Below are positions 26,707 through 35,828 of a DNA stretch of 48,092 nucleotides, in pieces. Location of the stretch: assembly GCA_020058285.1 (NCBI GenBank), contig JAGVEL010000009.1, positions 1 through 48,092 on the forward strand, in the 5' to 3' direction. The notes beneath the pieces were generated by a model. That model had not been told where the DNA came from and ran no database searches. It saw nothing but the letters and a program-made list of their open reading frames with translations. Position 1 is the first letter of the stretch; each line of letters opens with the position of its first letter. The position numbers and the translations under genes were made by a program. Source of the DNA: Candidatus Omnitrophota bacterium. GTDB lineage: Bacteria; Omnitrophota; Gorgyraeia; JAHJTE01.

Positions 26707-27818
26707 AATTTATTTTCTGGGCTTCTTTAATCATAATCGTCTATACGTACATCGTCTATCCGGCTTTGGTTTATTTATTGAGTCTGTTTTTCAGAAAGCT
26801 GGTTAAGAAGCAAGAGATTTATCCGACTGTTTCAATTTTGATTGCCGCGTATAACGAAGAAAAAAATATTGAAGGTAAGATTAAATCTATACTTGAACTT
26901 GATTATCCAAAAGAAAAAATTGAAGTCTTAATTGGCTCAGATGGCTCAACTGACAAGACTGACGAGTTAGTTTCAAAGTTTACAAATGAGCGCTTCAGCC
27001 TTCTGAGGCTGCTAGTGAGAGAAGGTAAGCCTGCAGTGCTTAATTCGTTGGCAAAACAGGCAAAAAACGAAATCCTGGTATTTACTGACGCGCGGCAAAA
27101 ATTAGAAAGAAGTTCACTTAAAGAGTTAGTAGGTAATTTTGCGGATAAGACAATCGGCTCTGTCAGCGCACAGTTAGTTTTTGAAGATGGTACCGGAAAC
27201 AAGGGGGTTGGCGTTTATTGGAATTATGAGAAATTTATAAGAATCAGCGAATCAAAAATCGGTTCAATGCTGGGAGCTACAGGCGCGATGTATGCGATCA
27301 GGAAGAATTTATTTTCCAATTTGCCGAATGATTTAATCCTTGACGATGTTTTTGTTCCTTTGAAAATAGTCGCAGTCGGATTTCGGGCAATTTTTGAACC
27401 AAAGGCAATTATTTTTGATTCTATTACTCGGGACGCAGGCCAGGAATTCCAGAGAAAGACGAGAACTTTGGCTGGAAATTTTCAAATATTCGGGCTTTTT
27501 AAAAGCCTGTTTAATCCGGTTAAGAGCCCGGTAGCAATTCAGCTATTTTCTCATAAATTTTTGCGGCTTCTGGTTCCGTTTTTGATGATTATTATCTTTA
27601 TTGCTAATATTGCAATGCTTGATAAAAATACTTACTTGTTAATTTTTGCCTTACAAGTTTTATTTTATTTTGTTGCTTTTTTAGGCTCTATGCTTAAAAA
27701 GAATAACAGGATGTTTGATATTCCTCATATGTTTTGCGTAATGAATTCTGCAGCAGTTATTGGGCTTTACAGATTTTTATTTAATAAACAGGCAGTAACG
27801 TGGGAAAAGACTGCTTGA
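26703..27818 (+). CDS. membrane GT2 glycosyltransferase
   Basis: VSILIAAYNEEKNIEGKIKSILELDYPKEKIEVLIGSDGSTDKTDEL, TM segments at both ends. Confidence 0.9.
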   Translation: MKFIFWASLIIIVYTYIVYPALVYLLSLFFRKLVKKQEIYPTVSILIAAYNEEKNIEGKIKSILELDYPKEKIEVLIGSDGSTDKTDELVSKFTNERFSLLRLLVREGKPAVLNSLAKQAKNEILVFTDARQKLERSSLKELVGNFADKTIGSVSAQLVFEDGTGNKGVGVYWNYEKFIRISESKIGSMLGATGAMYAIRKNLFSNLPNDLILDDVFVPLKIVAVGFRAIFEPKAIIFDSITRDAGQEFQRKTRTLAGNFQIFGLFKSLFNPVKSPVAIQLFSHKFLRLLVPFLMIIIFIANIAMLDKNTYLLIFALQVLFYFVAFLGSMLKKNNRMFDIPHMFCVMNSAAVIGLYRFLFNKQAVTWEKTA

Positions 27819-27833
27819 TATCAAGGAGAATCC

Positions 27834-28646
27834 ATGAAAAAACAGGACTTAATTAAGTTGTCAACGTTGGTTGGCCTTACGCTACTCGCCTACACACCAA
27901 CCTTTATCTGGATGTTTGACCGGTGGAATGCTAAGGATACTTATTATAGCCATGGGATATTAGTTCCTTTTATCTCAATTTTTATAATTTGGCTAAAACG
28001 GGAAACATTAGGCAAGATTGCAAAGAAGCCGACAAATTGGGGATGGGTATTTTTTATTATCGGCATTTTAATTCATGCGATAAGCGCGCTTTTGCGGGTG
28101 TATTTCTCATCGGCATTTTCGTTAATCCTTGTCATAATCGGCTTAGTATTATTATTCTTAGGGAAAAAATTCCTGAAAGAATTAATATTTCCCATACTCT
28201 TCTTAATTTTTATGATTCCGTTGCCCTTGGTGGCAATTGCCAACCTAAGCTTTAAATTAAAGATTTTCGCAGCACATATCTCTACAATAATAATCAATAA
28301 ATTAGGTATTCCGGCGGTTAGAGAGGGCAGCATTATAAAAACTCTGCATTCTTATATAGTTGTTGAAGATCCTTGTTCTGGAATTCGTTCATTAATTTCT
28401 TTAATTGCCTTAGGCGCATTAATGGCATATTTTAGTAATATCTCCAGGATAAAGAAGGCAATTCTTTTTATGTCTTCAATACCGATTGCAATAGCTACAA
28501 ACGTAATCAGGATAGTTGCTTTATCCTTAGTCAGTGAGATGTATGGGTCAAAGCTTGCAACCGGCACATTTCATACGATAATGGGTGTGTTGGTGTTTGT
28601 GTTTGCTTTTGCGGGATTAGCCTTAGTCGGAAAAATGTTGGAATGA
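27834..28646 (+). CDS. xrt: exosortase (EpsH/XrtA family)
   Basis: multi-TM; catalytic Cys in EDPCSGIRSL, Arg in ATNVIRI, His in FHTIMG. Confidence 0.93.
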   Translation: MKKQDLIKLSTLVGLTLLAYTPTFIWMFDRWNAKDTYYSHGILVPFISIFIIWLKRETLGKIAKKPTNWGWVFFIIGILIHAISALLRVYFSSAFSLILVIIGLVLLFLGKKFLKELIFPILFLIFMIPLPLVAIANLSFKLKIFAAHISTIIINKLGIPAVREGSIIKTLHSYIVVEDPCSGIRSLISLIALGALMAYFSNISRIKKAILFMSSIPIAIATNVIRIVALSLVSEMYGSKLATGTFHTIMGVLVFVFAFAGLALVGKMLE

Positions 28647-28656
28647 AGGAGACGTT

Positions 28657-29277
28657 ATGAACAATAAAACATTCTATATAGTTTTATCTATTTTGCTGGT
28701 GATTGCGTCTATCAGTCTTGCATCCTACTTGCCAGCGCGAAGTGACGTAGCTTTAAAAATTAAAGTCACTGATTTTCCGTTAAAAATTGGAGAATGGCAG
28801 GGGAAAGATATACCAATTCCAGAACGTGATTACGAAATTTTAGAAACAAGGAATCTATTTGTCCGAGAGTATAAAAACAGAAAGAATGAATCGGTTTATT
28901 TATACTTGATCTATTCCGAAGATAATCGCAAAGTAAGCCATCCGCCAGAAGTCTGTTTCCTGGGCAGCGGAATGACAATAACCGATAAATCGCCGATAAA
29001 AATTCTAAATTCAATAAATGCGATAAAAATGTTAGTTGAAAAACAGAATGTTAGAGAAATGGTCGTATATTGGTTTAAGGCCGGAAGACTCTATACGGAT
29101 AATTATCTAAAGCAGCAAATTAAGATAGTCATTGATAGGATTTTTGGCAAACGAACTGCTGGTGCGTTGATTAGGTTGTCGGCGGTGATTAAAGATGATG
29201 ATACAGAAGGAGCGGTGAGGTTGATTACGTCTTTTACTGAGAGCTTTACTCCTCTTTTAGCTAAATATGTTCCGTAG
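28657..29277 (+). CDS. epsI: EpsI family protein (exosortase-associated)
   Basis: FPLKIGEWQGKDIPI, SHPPEVCFLGSGMTI, location after exosortase. Confidence 0.88.
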   Translation: MNNKTFYIVLSILLVIASISLASYLPARSDVALKIKVTDFPLKIGEWQGKDIPIPERDYEILETRNLFVREYKNRKNESVYLYLIYSEDNRKVSHPPEVCFLGSGMTITDKSPIKILNSINAIKMLVEKQNVREMVVYWFKAGRLYTDNYLKQQIKIVIDRIFGKRTAGALIRLSAVIKDDDTEGAVRLITSFTESFTPLLAKYVP

Positions 29278-29559
29278 TTAGGCGAGATACCTACCCAGTT
29301 CTTCTTTAGTACCACCCCAAATGTTTCGCAAACCTCAAAAACTGTTTATTTAAATTAAGACTGTAACTTACTTATTTAAAATAGGTTATGGAAAAATGCG
29401 CCAGCCTATGTTAAAAGTGTTGTTTTTTATGAACAAAGCCGAGTAATTAAGTACGTTCAATATTATTACAATTTTTTTCATTAAAAGTTCCCCATTATAA
29501 CTAATTGATATTAAAGAAGTTAAGGAATAACAAAAATTACCTGAATATAATTAACATTT

Positions 29560-29582
29560 TGGCATAGAAAATGCTTATATTA
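29560..29582 (+). promoter_or_regulatory. sigma54-type (-24/-12) promoter
   Basis: TGGCATAGAAAATGCTTATATTA, identical to 7640-7662. Confidence 0.8.
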
Positions 29583-29614
29583 TAGTGATGTTAAATTTTC
29601 ACCCCTTTTTCAAA

Positions 29615-30508
29615 ATGTACTCAATGTTCATCAGAAGTCCTAAAAAAATCGTAATTACCAGCAAAAGAGTTAGTATTATTCTGCTAGTTCTATTGGGTTT
29701 ATTATTATTTGAACCCAGCTTAAGGGATGCCTTAACTTTTGCAGTTCCCTACATTGACTCTCCGCAAGTTTCTACAGCCAACATCAGAATTACCCCACAA
29801 ATCAACAAGGATACTTCTCATTCAACACCAGCCAGACAAAAAGCTCACGCACCGGAATTTAGCAGCTTATTTTTACTCTTAAGCGGCATAACCGGTATTA
29901 TTGTTCGATTTGTCCGTAAGAGCTTTGACCGGCTAAAGAGAGCAATGGATATCTTAATATCCCTGATTGGCTTGACTATGTGTTCACCTATACTGCTTTT
30001 GACCGGTTTATTGATTCAATTAACGTCAAGAGGCCCGGTAATCTATAAGCAGGAGAGGGTCGGAAAGTTTGGTAAGGTATTCAAGATTTATAAATTGAGA
30101 ACAATGTGCATTGATGCTGAAAAAAACACTGGCGCAGTTTGGGCTAAAAAAGACGATCCGCGAGTAACGCCGCTTGGCAGGATATTGAGAAAAACACATA
30201 TTGATGAAATCCCGCAATTATTAAACGTCTTAAAAGGCGAAATGAGTATTGTCGGGCCAAGGCCAGAGCGGCCAGAGCTGGTGAGAGATTTAAAAACATT
30301 AATTTGCGATTACGAAAAGCGTTTAATAATAAAGCCGGGCATTACTGGCCTGGCCCAGGTTTGGCATAAATATGATGAAACAATCTGTGATGTTAAAAAG
30401 AAGATTAAATATGACTTACTTTATATCCGCAAGATGTGCTTAATGGTTGATTTAAGAATTCTTTTTAGGACTTTTGTAGTGGTGTTTTCAGGTAGGCAGG
30501 CGCAATGA
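29615..30508 (+). CDS. undecaprenyl-phosphate sugar transferase (WcaJ/PssY-like)
   Basis: KRAMDILISLIGLTMCSPILLL, KIYKLRTM, GEMSIVGPRPERPE, ITGLAQV; start inferred downstream of predicted TSS (track start is 29585). Confidence 0.88.
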   Translation: MYSMFIRSPKKIVITSKRVSIILLVLLGLLLFEPSLRDALTFAVPYIDSPQVSTANIRITPQINKDTSHSTPARQKAHAPEFSSLFLLLSGITGIIVRFVRKSFDRLKRAMDILISLIGLTMCSPILLLTGLLIQLTSRGPVIYKQERVGKFGKVFKIYKLRTMCIDAEKNTGAVWAKKDDPRVTPLGRILRKTHIDEIPQLLNVLKGEMSIVGPRPERPELVRDLKTLICDYEKRLIIKPGITGLAQVWHKYDETICDVKKKIKYDLLYIRKMCLMVDLRILFRTFVVVFSGRQAQ

Positions 30509-30570
30509 AAAAGATAATTAAAAAATTAATGGCTTTACTTGGTTTTATTGGGATTATTTTAAAATTTTAA
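30505..30570 (+). CDS. 21-aa cationic/hydrophobic micro-ORF
   Basis: MKKIIKKLMALLGFIGIILKF*; ATGA overlap with preceding stop. Confidence 0.4.
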   Translation: MKKIIKKLMALLGFIGIILKF

Positions 30571-30572
30571 TT

Positions 30573-31184
30573 ATGACTAAAAAAATTATACTGATAACTT
30601 TATTTTTTTTAGGTGTGTCTTGGGTTAATATTTGTCAGGCCACGCCGCCAACTCCTACTTTCTTAGACTTTATCAATTTATCTGGGTCGTATTCGGCGCT
30701 GGGAGGCGGAACCTACCAATATTTGTATACCCTAAGTGCGGGTCCGCAATTCGGGACACCGGGTTCAGGATTAAGCCATTGGTGGATTGAACTTTTAGAA
30801 GAAAAAATTCCCACCTTAAGTAATTTTAATCCGGATGATCCAAATTCTTCTGATGATGTAGAGACATATTTTAATGAAAATCACGGCCCTGTTGGAATTT
30901 ATACCACTTTAGGAAACTTATTTAATATCCACCATTACGGCGTGAAATGGAATTACGATGATTTAATCACTTATTCTTTTATCAGTACCCATGGACCGGT
31001 TTTAGACGAAAACGGAAATGTAGATTTTGGGGCATATTCCTGGATGGCTAAGGGTGGTCAGTACTACGATTACGGCACAACCTTAGGCCCAAATGGTCAT
31101 GATATAGTCCCTGAACCAGCCACAATGTCGCTTTTAGGTTTGGGTTTGATTGGGTTATTGGGGCTAAAAAAGAGGAGAGGCTAA
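30573..31184 (+). CDS. PEP-CTERM sorting domain protein 1
   Basis: signal peptide; C-term VPEPATMSLLGLGLIGLLGLKKRRG. Confidence 0.93.
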   Translation: MTKKIILITLFFLGVSWVNICQATPPTPTFLDFINLSGSYSALGGGTYQYLYTLSAGPQFGTPGSGLSHWWIELLEEKIPTLSNFNPDDPNSSDDVETYFNENHGPVGIYTTLGNLFNIHHYGVKWNYDDLITYSFISTHGPVLDENGNVDFGAYSWMAKGGQYYDYGTTLGPNGHDIVPEPATMSLLGLGLIGLLGLKKRRG

Positions 31185-31928
31185 ATGAAGAAAATTATAT
31201 TTTTGACTTTTATTGTTTTTCTTATCGGATTTTCCCAGCCGGCATTTGCGTATTTTGTTGGTTCTGAAATACCTACTTTGAATGGTATATACGGCCTGTC
31301 TTGGGATGGGGCAAGCAATGAATTATGGCGCGTCTTATCTAATAACGGTTATGGCGCCTTGGCCAATGATGTCCAGACTGACGTGTCAGGGGGAACGCCG
31401 TCTTCAAGTTATCACGTTTACAGGGACACTTTTTGGAAATCTTCCGATTATGCATTTTTAATGATTGATGAGGTGGCTGGATATTCTGGCAACAACCGTT
31501 TTGGCTGGTATGAGAATAATCACTCTGGTGACGTAGGAGACATTACTAAATCTACCTGGGGCCAGCTTTTCGCAGGAGCAGCTTCCCAGGGTTCAACCGC
31601 AAGCCTTTTAAATCCAAATGAATTAGGCTTCTGGATCAATCCAGATGGAATACCCGGCAGTTATTATTTTAGTGATAGCAGCCTTAATGGCGGAGATTTG
31701 CAAGCTTTAATATTTTCTTTAGAAGGCTATGAGGGTTTTGGCAAGGATTATCTAATTTGCTTAGAAGACTTGAAGTATTCAGGAACCACGGATAGAGATT
31801 TTCAGGATATGATTATTAGAATTCGTACCGCAACAGTTCCTGAACCGGCAACGATGTCTTTATTAGGTTTAGGATTACTGGGAATATTAGGACGCAAGAT
31901 ACGAAGGACGAAGCAGGAAGGACGATAG
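31185..31928 (+). CDS. PEP-CTERM protein 2, DUF4114-like
   Basis: CLEDLKYSGTTDRDFQDMIIRI; VPEPATMSLLGLGLLGILGRKIRRTKQEGR. Confidence 0.92.
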   Translation: MKKIIFLTFIVFLIGFSQPAFAYFVGSEIPTLNGIYGLSWDGASNELWRVLSNNGYGALANDVQTDVSGGTPSSSYHVYRDTFWKSSDYAFLMIDEVAGYSGNNRFGWYENNHSGDVGDITKSTWGQLFAGAASQGSTASLLNPNELGFWINPDGIPGSYYFSDSSLNGGDLQALIFSLEGYEGFGKDYLICLEDLKYSGTTDRDFQDMIIRIRTATVPEPATMSLLGLGLLGILGRKIRRTKQEGR

Positions 31929-31935
31929 ACGAAAG
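31901..31935 (+). repeat. 5x degenerate heptamer ACGAAGG spanning the stop codon
   Basis: ACGAAGG ACGAAGC AGGAAGG ACGATAG ACGAAAG. Confidence 0.85.
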
Positions 31936-31944
31936 GAAAAGAGG

Positions 31945-32574
31945 ATGAAGAAGTTATTGGTATTATTAGGCGTTATCGGAATACTTCTATTTTCAAATCA
32001 GGCGCAGGCTATTACTATTGTTGAAACCGGAGAATCTGCAAGTGATTGGGGTGGTCCTGTTCTTGGGGGAGGTCAATGGTTAGCGGCTCGTTTTGACCTC
32101 AGTCAACCATACACCATAACGGATATCTATGGCTGGATTAAAGGCGGCTCAGGATCATCTTATGATGGGATTATTACGCTCGCGATTTATCCGGATTTGG
32201 GCGGTTTGCCAAATGGTTCTCAACAACTATTTGCAGATACCTTCAGCACTTACAATCCTGTTGATGCGCTTGGCTGGCATGGTTTGTCAGGTCTTGATTG
32301 GTCTTTAGGTACTGGACAATACTGGGCTGCTTTTGAAGTAAGAGATCAGGGTGGTTATTCGGGGTATATGACTCCCGTAGTAAATCCATTGGGCTCTCTT
32401 GATTATGCCTATTCATCAGCTTCCCAGACTTGGAATTATTGGGAAAATGGTAATTATGGGATAAAAATTTATGCTGAACAAGGCGGTTCGGTAGTTCCTG
32501 AACCTGCAACATTGTCGCTTTTGGGTTTAGGTTTATTAGGATTAGCAGGATTAAAAAGAAAGGAGAAAAAATAA
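31945..32574 (+). CDS. PEP-CTERM protein 3
   Basis: signal peptide; VPEPATLSLLGLGLLGLAGLKRKEKK. Confidence 0.93.
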   Translation: MKKLLVLLGVIGILLFSNQAQAITIVETGESASDWGGPVLGGGQWLAARFDLSQPYTITDIYGWIKGGSGSSYDGIITLAIYPDLGGLPNGSQQLFADTFSTYNPVDALGWHGLSGLDWSLGTGQYWAAFEVRDQGGYSGYMTPVVNPLGSLDYAYSSASQTWNYWENGNYGIKIYAEQGGSVVPEPATLSLLGLGLLGLAGLKRKEKK

Positions 32575-33293
32575 TGAAAAAGTTTCTTTTAGTTATCGCG
32601 GCGATTGTTTTTTGTGGAAGTTTTATAACTCCCAAATCAGCCGAAGCAGTGTTTTACCCAATTTCTGATATAGATTTTAATAATTCTACTATTTTTGGCC
32701 CAACACAATTTTCTCCTCAGTCTAATCAAGTCGGCATACCCATAACCGCCGTGAAAGCTAATCAGTGGGGCTCGGTTTCTTTCGGAGGCGGAGAAAGTGC
32801 CAGTTATGCGCAAGGTAATACAAATCAGCCGATAGGTATTTATGGAGCAGGTGTTCCGCTTGCGCCCTTAGCAGCAATTGTTGGGTACACTCCTTATGGC
32901 TATAATGTAGAGTTTGATGTTAAATTTAAAACATATGATAGTTCCAGCTATGATAGGTTCATGGCGGTTATTACAAAGGGAAATTATTATTGGGCAGGCG
33001 GTGAAGTAATGGGCCTATATAGTTGGGGAGGGCTTAATGAAACGGGTTTAGAATACTATAACGATGTTAATACTATAACACATTTAACAACTTTGGTTAC
33101 TCCCGGTTCAGATTACTATCTTAATTGCATATTAGAGACAACTAGCGATCAACAATATCCTTCTTGGGGTAGATTTAGTCACTTTGGAGTAGAACCAATA
33201 GTTCCTGAACCAGCAACTTTGTCACTTTTAGGTTTTGGTTTATTAGGTTTAGCAGGTCGCAAGATACGAAGGACGAAGCAGGAAGGACGATAG
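32574..33293 (+). CDS. PEP-CTERM protein 4
   Basis: signal peptide; VPEPATLSLLGFGLLGLAGRKIRRTKQEGR. Confidence 0.93.
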   Translation: MKKFLLVIAAIVFCGSFITPKSAEAVFYPISDIDFNNSTIFGPTQFSPQSNQVGIPITAVKANQWGSVSFGGGESASYAQGNTNQPIGIYGAGVPLAPLAAIVGYTPYGYNVEFDVKFKTYDSSSYDRFMAVITKGNYYWAGGEVMGLYSWGGLNETGLEYYNDVNTITHLTTLVTPGSDYYLNCILETTSDQQYPSWGRFSHFGVEPIVPEPATLSLLGFGLLGLAGRKIRRTKQEGR

Positions 33294-33300
33294 GCGAAAG
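33266..33300 (+). repeat. 5x degenerate heptamer ACGAAGG spanning the stop codon, near-copy of 31901-31935
   Basis: ACGAAGG ACGAAGC AGGAAGG ACGATAG GCGAAAG. Confidence 0.85.
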
Positions 33301-33310
33301 GGGCAAAAGC

Positions 33311-33946
33311 ATGAAGAAAGTATTAACAGTATTGAGTATAGTAAGCATGATATTAATCGCTTCAAGCCAGGCACAAGCCGTTGCTTTGTTTACTGACCGG
33401 ACAGCGTTCCTCGCTGCGACCACGGGCATGACAAACATCGATTTTGAAGAGAATTCATATGGTGCCTTTACTTACTATCCATCTGGAGCGACGTTTAGTG
33501 GCGTCAATTTCGTAGGATCTGGTTACCTTTATACAATAGACCCCGCTCTTGCTACAAGTATTTATGATTGGGATTCTGGAGATATTTTATCAGACCAATA
33601 TGAAACCGGCCCTATCAATGTTGCACTCCCGGGAGGAGGATTCACAGCAGTTGGTAGTGACATTATGAGTTTTGACCCATATGCATCTGATTTTATAATT
33701 ACCCTTTCTACAGGTGATGTGTTTACGGTCAGTTCAGCGAATTATCCAACTCGGGCGTTTGTTGGCTTTACCTCAAATGTACCTATTTCCTGGCTTACCT
33801 TTGACGCAACCTCGAGCGTGTACGCTAACTTAGATAATTTCGTCTTCGGTAGTGCGGGTATCACCCCTATTCCTGAACCCGCAACTTTGTCACTTTTAGG
33901 TTTTGGTTTATTAGGGTTAGCGGGTTTGAGGAAAAAGAGGAGTTAA
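33311..33946 (+). CDS. PEP-CTERM protein 5
   Basis: signal peptide; IPEPATLSLLGFGLLGLAGLRKKRS. Confidence 0.93.
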   Translation: MKKVLTVLSIVSMILIASSQAQAVALFTDRTAFLAATTGMTNIDFEENSYGAFTYYPSGATFSGVNFVGSGYLYTIDPALATSIYDWDSGDILSDQYETGPINVALPGGGFTAVGSDIMSFDPYASDFIITLSTGDVFTVSSANYPTRAFVGFTSNVPISWLTFDATSSVYANLDNFVFGSAGITPIPEPATLSLLGFGLLGLAGLRKKRS

Positions 33947-33961
33947 TTATTAACGAGTTTT

Positions 33962-33989
33962 CGCCGTAGGCGGATCAGCCTCCGGCTGA
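33962..33989. repeat. intergenic double palindrome
   Basis: CGCC-GTA-GGCG and TCAGCC-TCC-GGCTGA. Confidence 0.6.
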
Positions 33990-34008
33990 AACAAGAAAGG
34001 GGGATGTA

Positions 34009-34650
34009 GTGAAGAAATTAGTTATATTAATCGCAGTTGTAGTAATGATGTTAGGTTTATCAATGCCAGCCCACGCGTTTTTTCTTAATTTTGAAAATGG
34101 GTATGGTCGTAATGGACAAACAATTAACGATATTCCCGGGGTTTCTTTTATAGTGACTGGTGGCTATCCTTGGATTTATGGAGATTCATCAACAAATCTT
34201 TATAATACTAGATCCATTGATCTTGGGACTAGTTGGAATCAGCATCTTTACCAGCATTATGGAAATGTTTTTGCTTATTTGAGTACTGCTTCAAGCGCTA
34301 ATCAAGGCAAAATAGACTTTACAAATAATGATGGCACATTGTTTAGAACCGGCTACACTAGCTCTAGCAATTTCTATTTAGAAGGTTATGACACCAACGG
34401 GATAATGATTGCGTCTGCTTCCGGCGGTGGCAATCTTTCTCAAACTGATATGGGTTGGTTAACTATTAATGCACCAACTGGCCAGTATTTTGATTATGTG
34501 ATGATTCACGATACCGGTAACTACTTTTTAGTGGATAATATGAGTGGTGATGCAACAGGTGTAGGTGACGTAATTCCTGAACCAGCAACTTTGTCACTTT
34601 TAGGTTTTGGTTTATTGGGTTTAGCAGGGTTAAGGAAGAAAAGAAGTTAA
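34009..34650 (+). CDS. PEP-CTERM protein 6
   Basis: signal peptide; same 25-residue tail as protein 5; GTG start. Confidence 0.92.
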   Translation: MKKLVILIAVVVMMLGLSMPAHAFFLNFENGYGRNGQTINDIPGVSFIVTGGYPWIYGDSSTNLYNTRSIDLGTSWNQHLYQHYGNVFAYLSTASSANQGKIDFTNNDGTLFRTGYTSSSNFYLEGYDTNGIMIASASGGGNLSQTDMGWLTINAPTGQYFDYVMIHDTGNYFLVDNMSGDATGVGDVIPEPATLSLLGFGLLGLAGLRKKRS

Positions 34651-34659
34651 GGAAGTAAC

Positions 34660-34710
34660 ATCCGCCATAAAGCTTTGGCGGATTTAATTCCCCGCCACTA
34701 ATTTGGCGGG
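34660..34710. repeat. intergenic double palindrome
   Basis: ATCCGCC..GGCGGAT and CCCGCC..GGCGGG. Confidence 0.65.
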
Positions 34711-34744
34711 TCAGTAAAAAATCTTAAGAAAGGAGGACAAAATT

Positions 34745-35341
34745 ATGAAGAAGTTATTAATAGTAGTGTTGTTTGTGGGAATGGTTTTAGTTACTAGCCA
34801 AGCTCACGCTATGCTTACCGCTGATTTAGGTTCATACGGAACGCTGCTACCCCTATCCTTAACTCCACCAACAATTATTGATGTGGATGCGTTTGGTGGT
34901 GGGTTAGCAACACAGGGCAGCGTTGATTTTGCAGTGTTGTATGATTCTTCAGCTTCGATTTATTCGTATTTCTATCAAGTTGAGAACCTCGGCGGCGGAT
35001 TAGGTGACGTGCTTGGCAGAATCACCATCGATAATCCGTGGGGCATTTCGTTATTAGGCAGTGGCATTATGCCTGATAGTTTGGCTGATGTTGTGCTCTA
35101 TTCAAACCCGTCAACTTTCGGCGCAAATCCTGTAGCAGGAGACAGTTGGGCGGTAGGTGAAAAGACGAACCGTTTCTTTTTCCAATTCAGTGTTCCGCCA
35201 GGAAGCACTTATGCATATTTGATTGACGGAGGCATTGGAGAGGGACAAGTACCTGGTCCGGTAGTTCCTGAACCGGCAACATTGTCGTTATTAGGAATGG
35301 GTATTTTAGGATTATTTGGTTTAAGAAGGAAAAATGCCTAG
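34745..35341 (+). CDS. PEP-CTERM protein 7
   Basis: signal peptide; VPEPATLSLLGMGILGLFGLRRKNA. Confidence 0.93.
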   Translation: MKKLLIVVLFVGMVLVTSQAHAMLTADLGSYGTLLPLSLTPPTIIDVDAFGGGLATQGSVDFAVLYDSSASIYSYFYQVENLGGGLGDVLGRITIDNPWGISLLGSGIMPDSLADVVLYSNPSTFGANPVAGDSWAVGEKTNRFFFQFSVPPGSTYAYLIDGGIGEGQVPGPVVPEPATLSLLGMGILGLFGLRRKNA

Positions 35342-35368
35342 GTTTTTCTTTTTAAAATAATCCGGGAT

Positions 35369-35434
35369 GCCCCCTAGTGGTGCATTTTCGAAATTGCATA
35401 GGAAAAGGGGGCAAGCCGATAAACGGTTTGCCCC
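35369..35434 (+). promoter_or_regulatory. putative bistable structured RNA leader
   Basis: GCCCCCT (35369) can pair AGGGGGC (35406); overlapping GGGGCAAGCCG (35408) pairs CGGTTTGCCCC (35424). Confidence 0.5.
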
Positions 35435-35457
35435 GTAACACCAAATTTTAAAAATTT

Positions 35458-35745
35458 ATGAAAAGAAAAACAATTAGTTTAATCGGAAATTTATTTTTAA
35501 TGTCTTTTGTTATCCTAACCTTAGCTGGTTGTTTAGGCGGAGGCGGAGGTGGGTCAGGCAGCTCTTTTGGCGGAAGTGGTAGCAGCAGTTCCTTTGCCAG
35601 CTCAGGTTCTGGTAGCAGCGGTTCAGGTTCTGGTGCGGGTAGTGATGTTGCCACAACCCACAACCCTGAACCAGCTAGCATCCTACTTCTTAGCAGCGGC
35701 CTTCTAGGTTTGGCACTTCGTTACAGAAAAAGACATAAAAAATAA
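35458..35745 (+). CDS. Gly/Ser-rich small PEP-CTERM protein with lipobox
   Basis: LTLAGC lipobox, GGGGGGSGSS..., NPEPASILLLSSGLLGLALRYRKRHKK. Confidence 0.85.
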   Translation: MKRKTISLIGNLFLMSFVILTLAGCLGGGGGGSGSSFGGSGSSSSFASSGSGSSGSGSGAGSDVATTHNPEPASILLLSSGLLGLALRYRKRHKK

Positions 35746-35759
35746 AGTTTAAATTTATC

Positions 35760-35802
35760 AACAAAATTACGTAACTTGAGTAAAAACAAGTAATTTTGTT
35801 CT
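35760..35802 (+). terminator. putative stem-loop terminator at the end of the PEP-CTERM array
   Basis: ACAAAATTA(CGTAA)CTTG-AGTAAAAA-CAAGTAATTTTGT. Confidence 0.5.
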
Positions 35803-35828
35803 TGATAGAAAAAGTCTGCATTTTTTGC

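Noticed and set aside
35361-35440. second GEMM riboswitch
   Set aside because: GGGGCAAGCC resembles part of the motif but the GAAA hairpin and GACGCAAAGCC are missing
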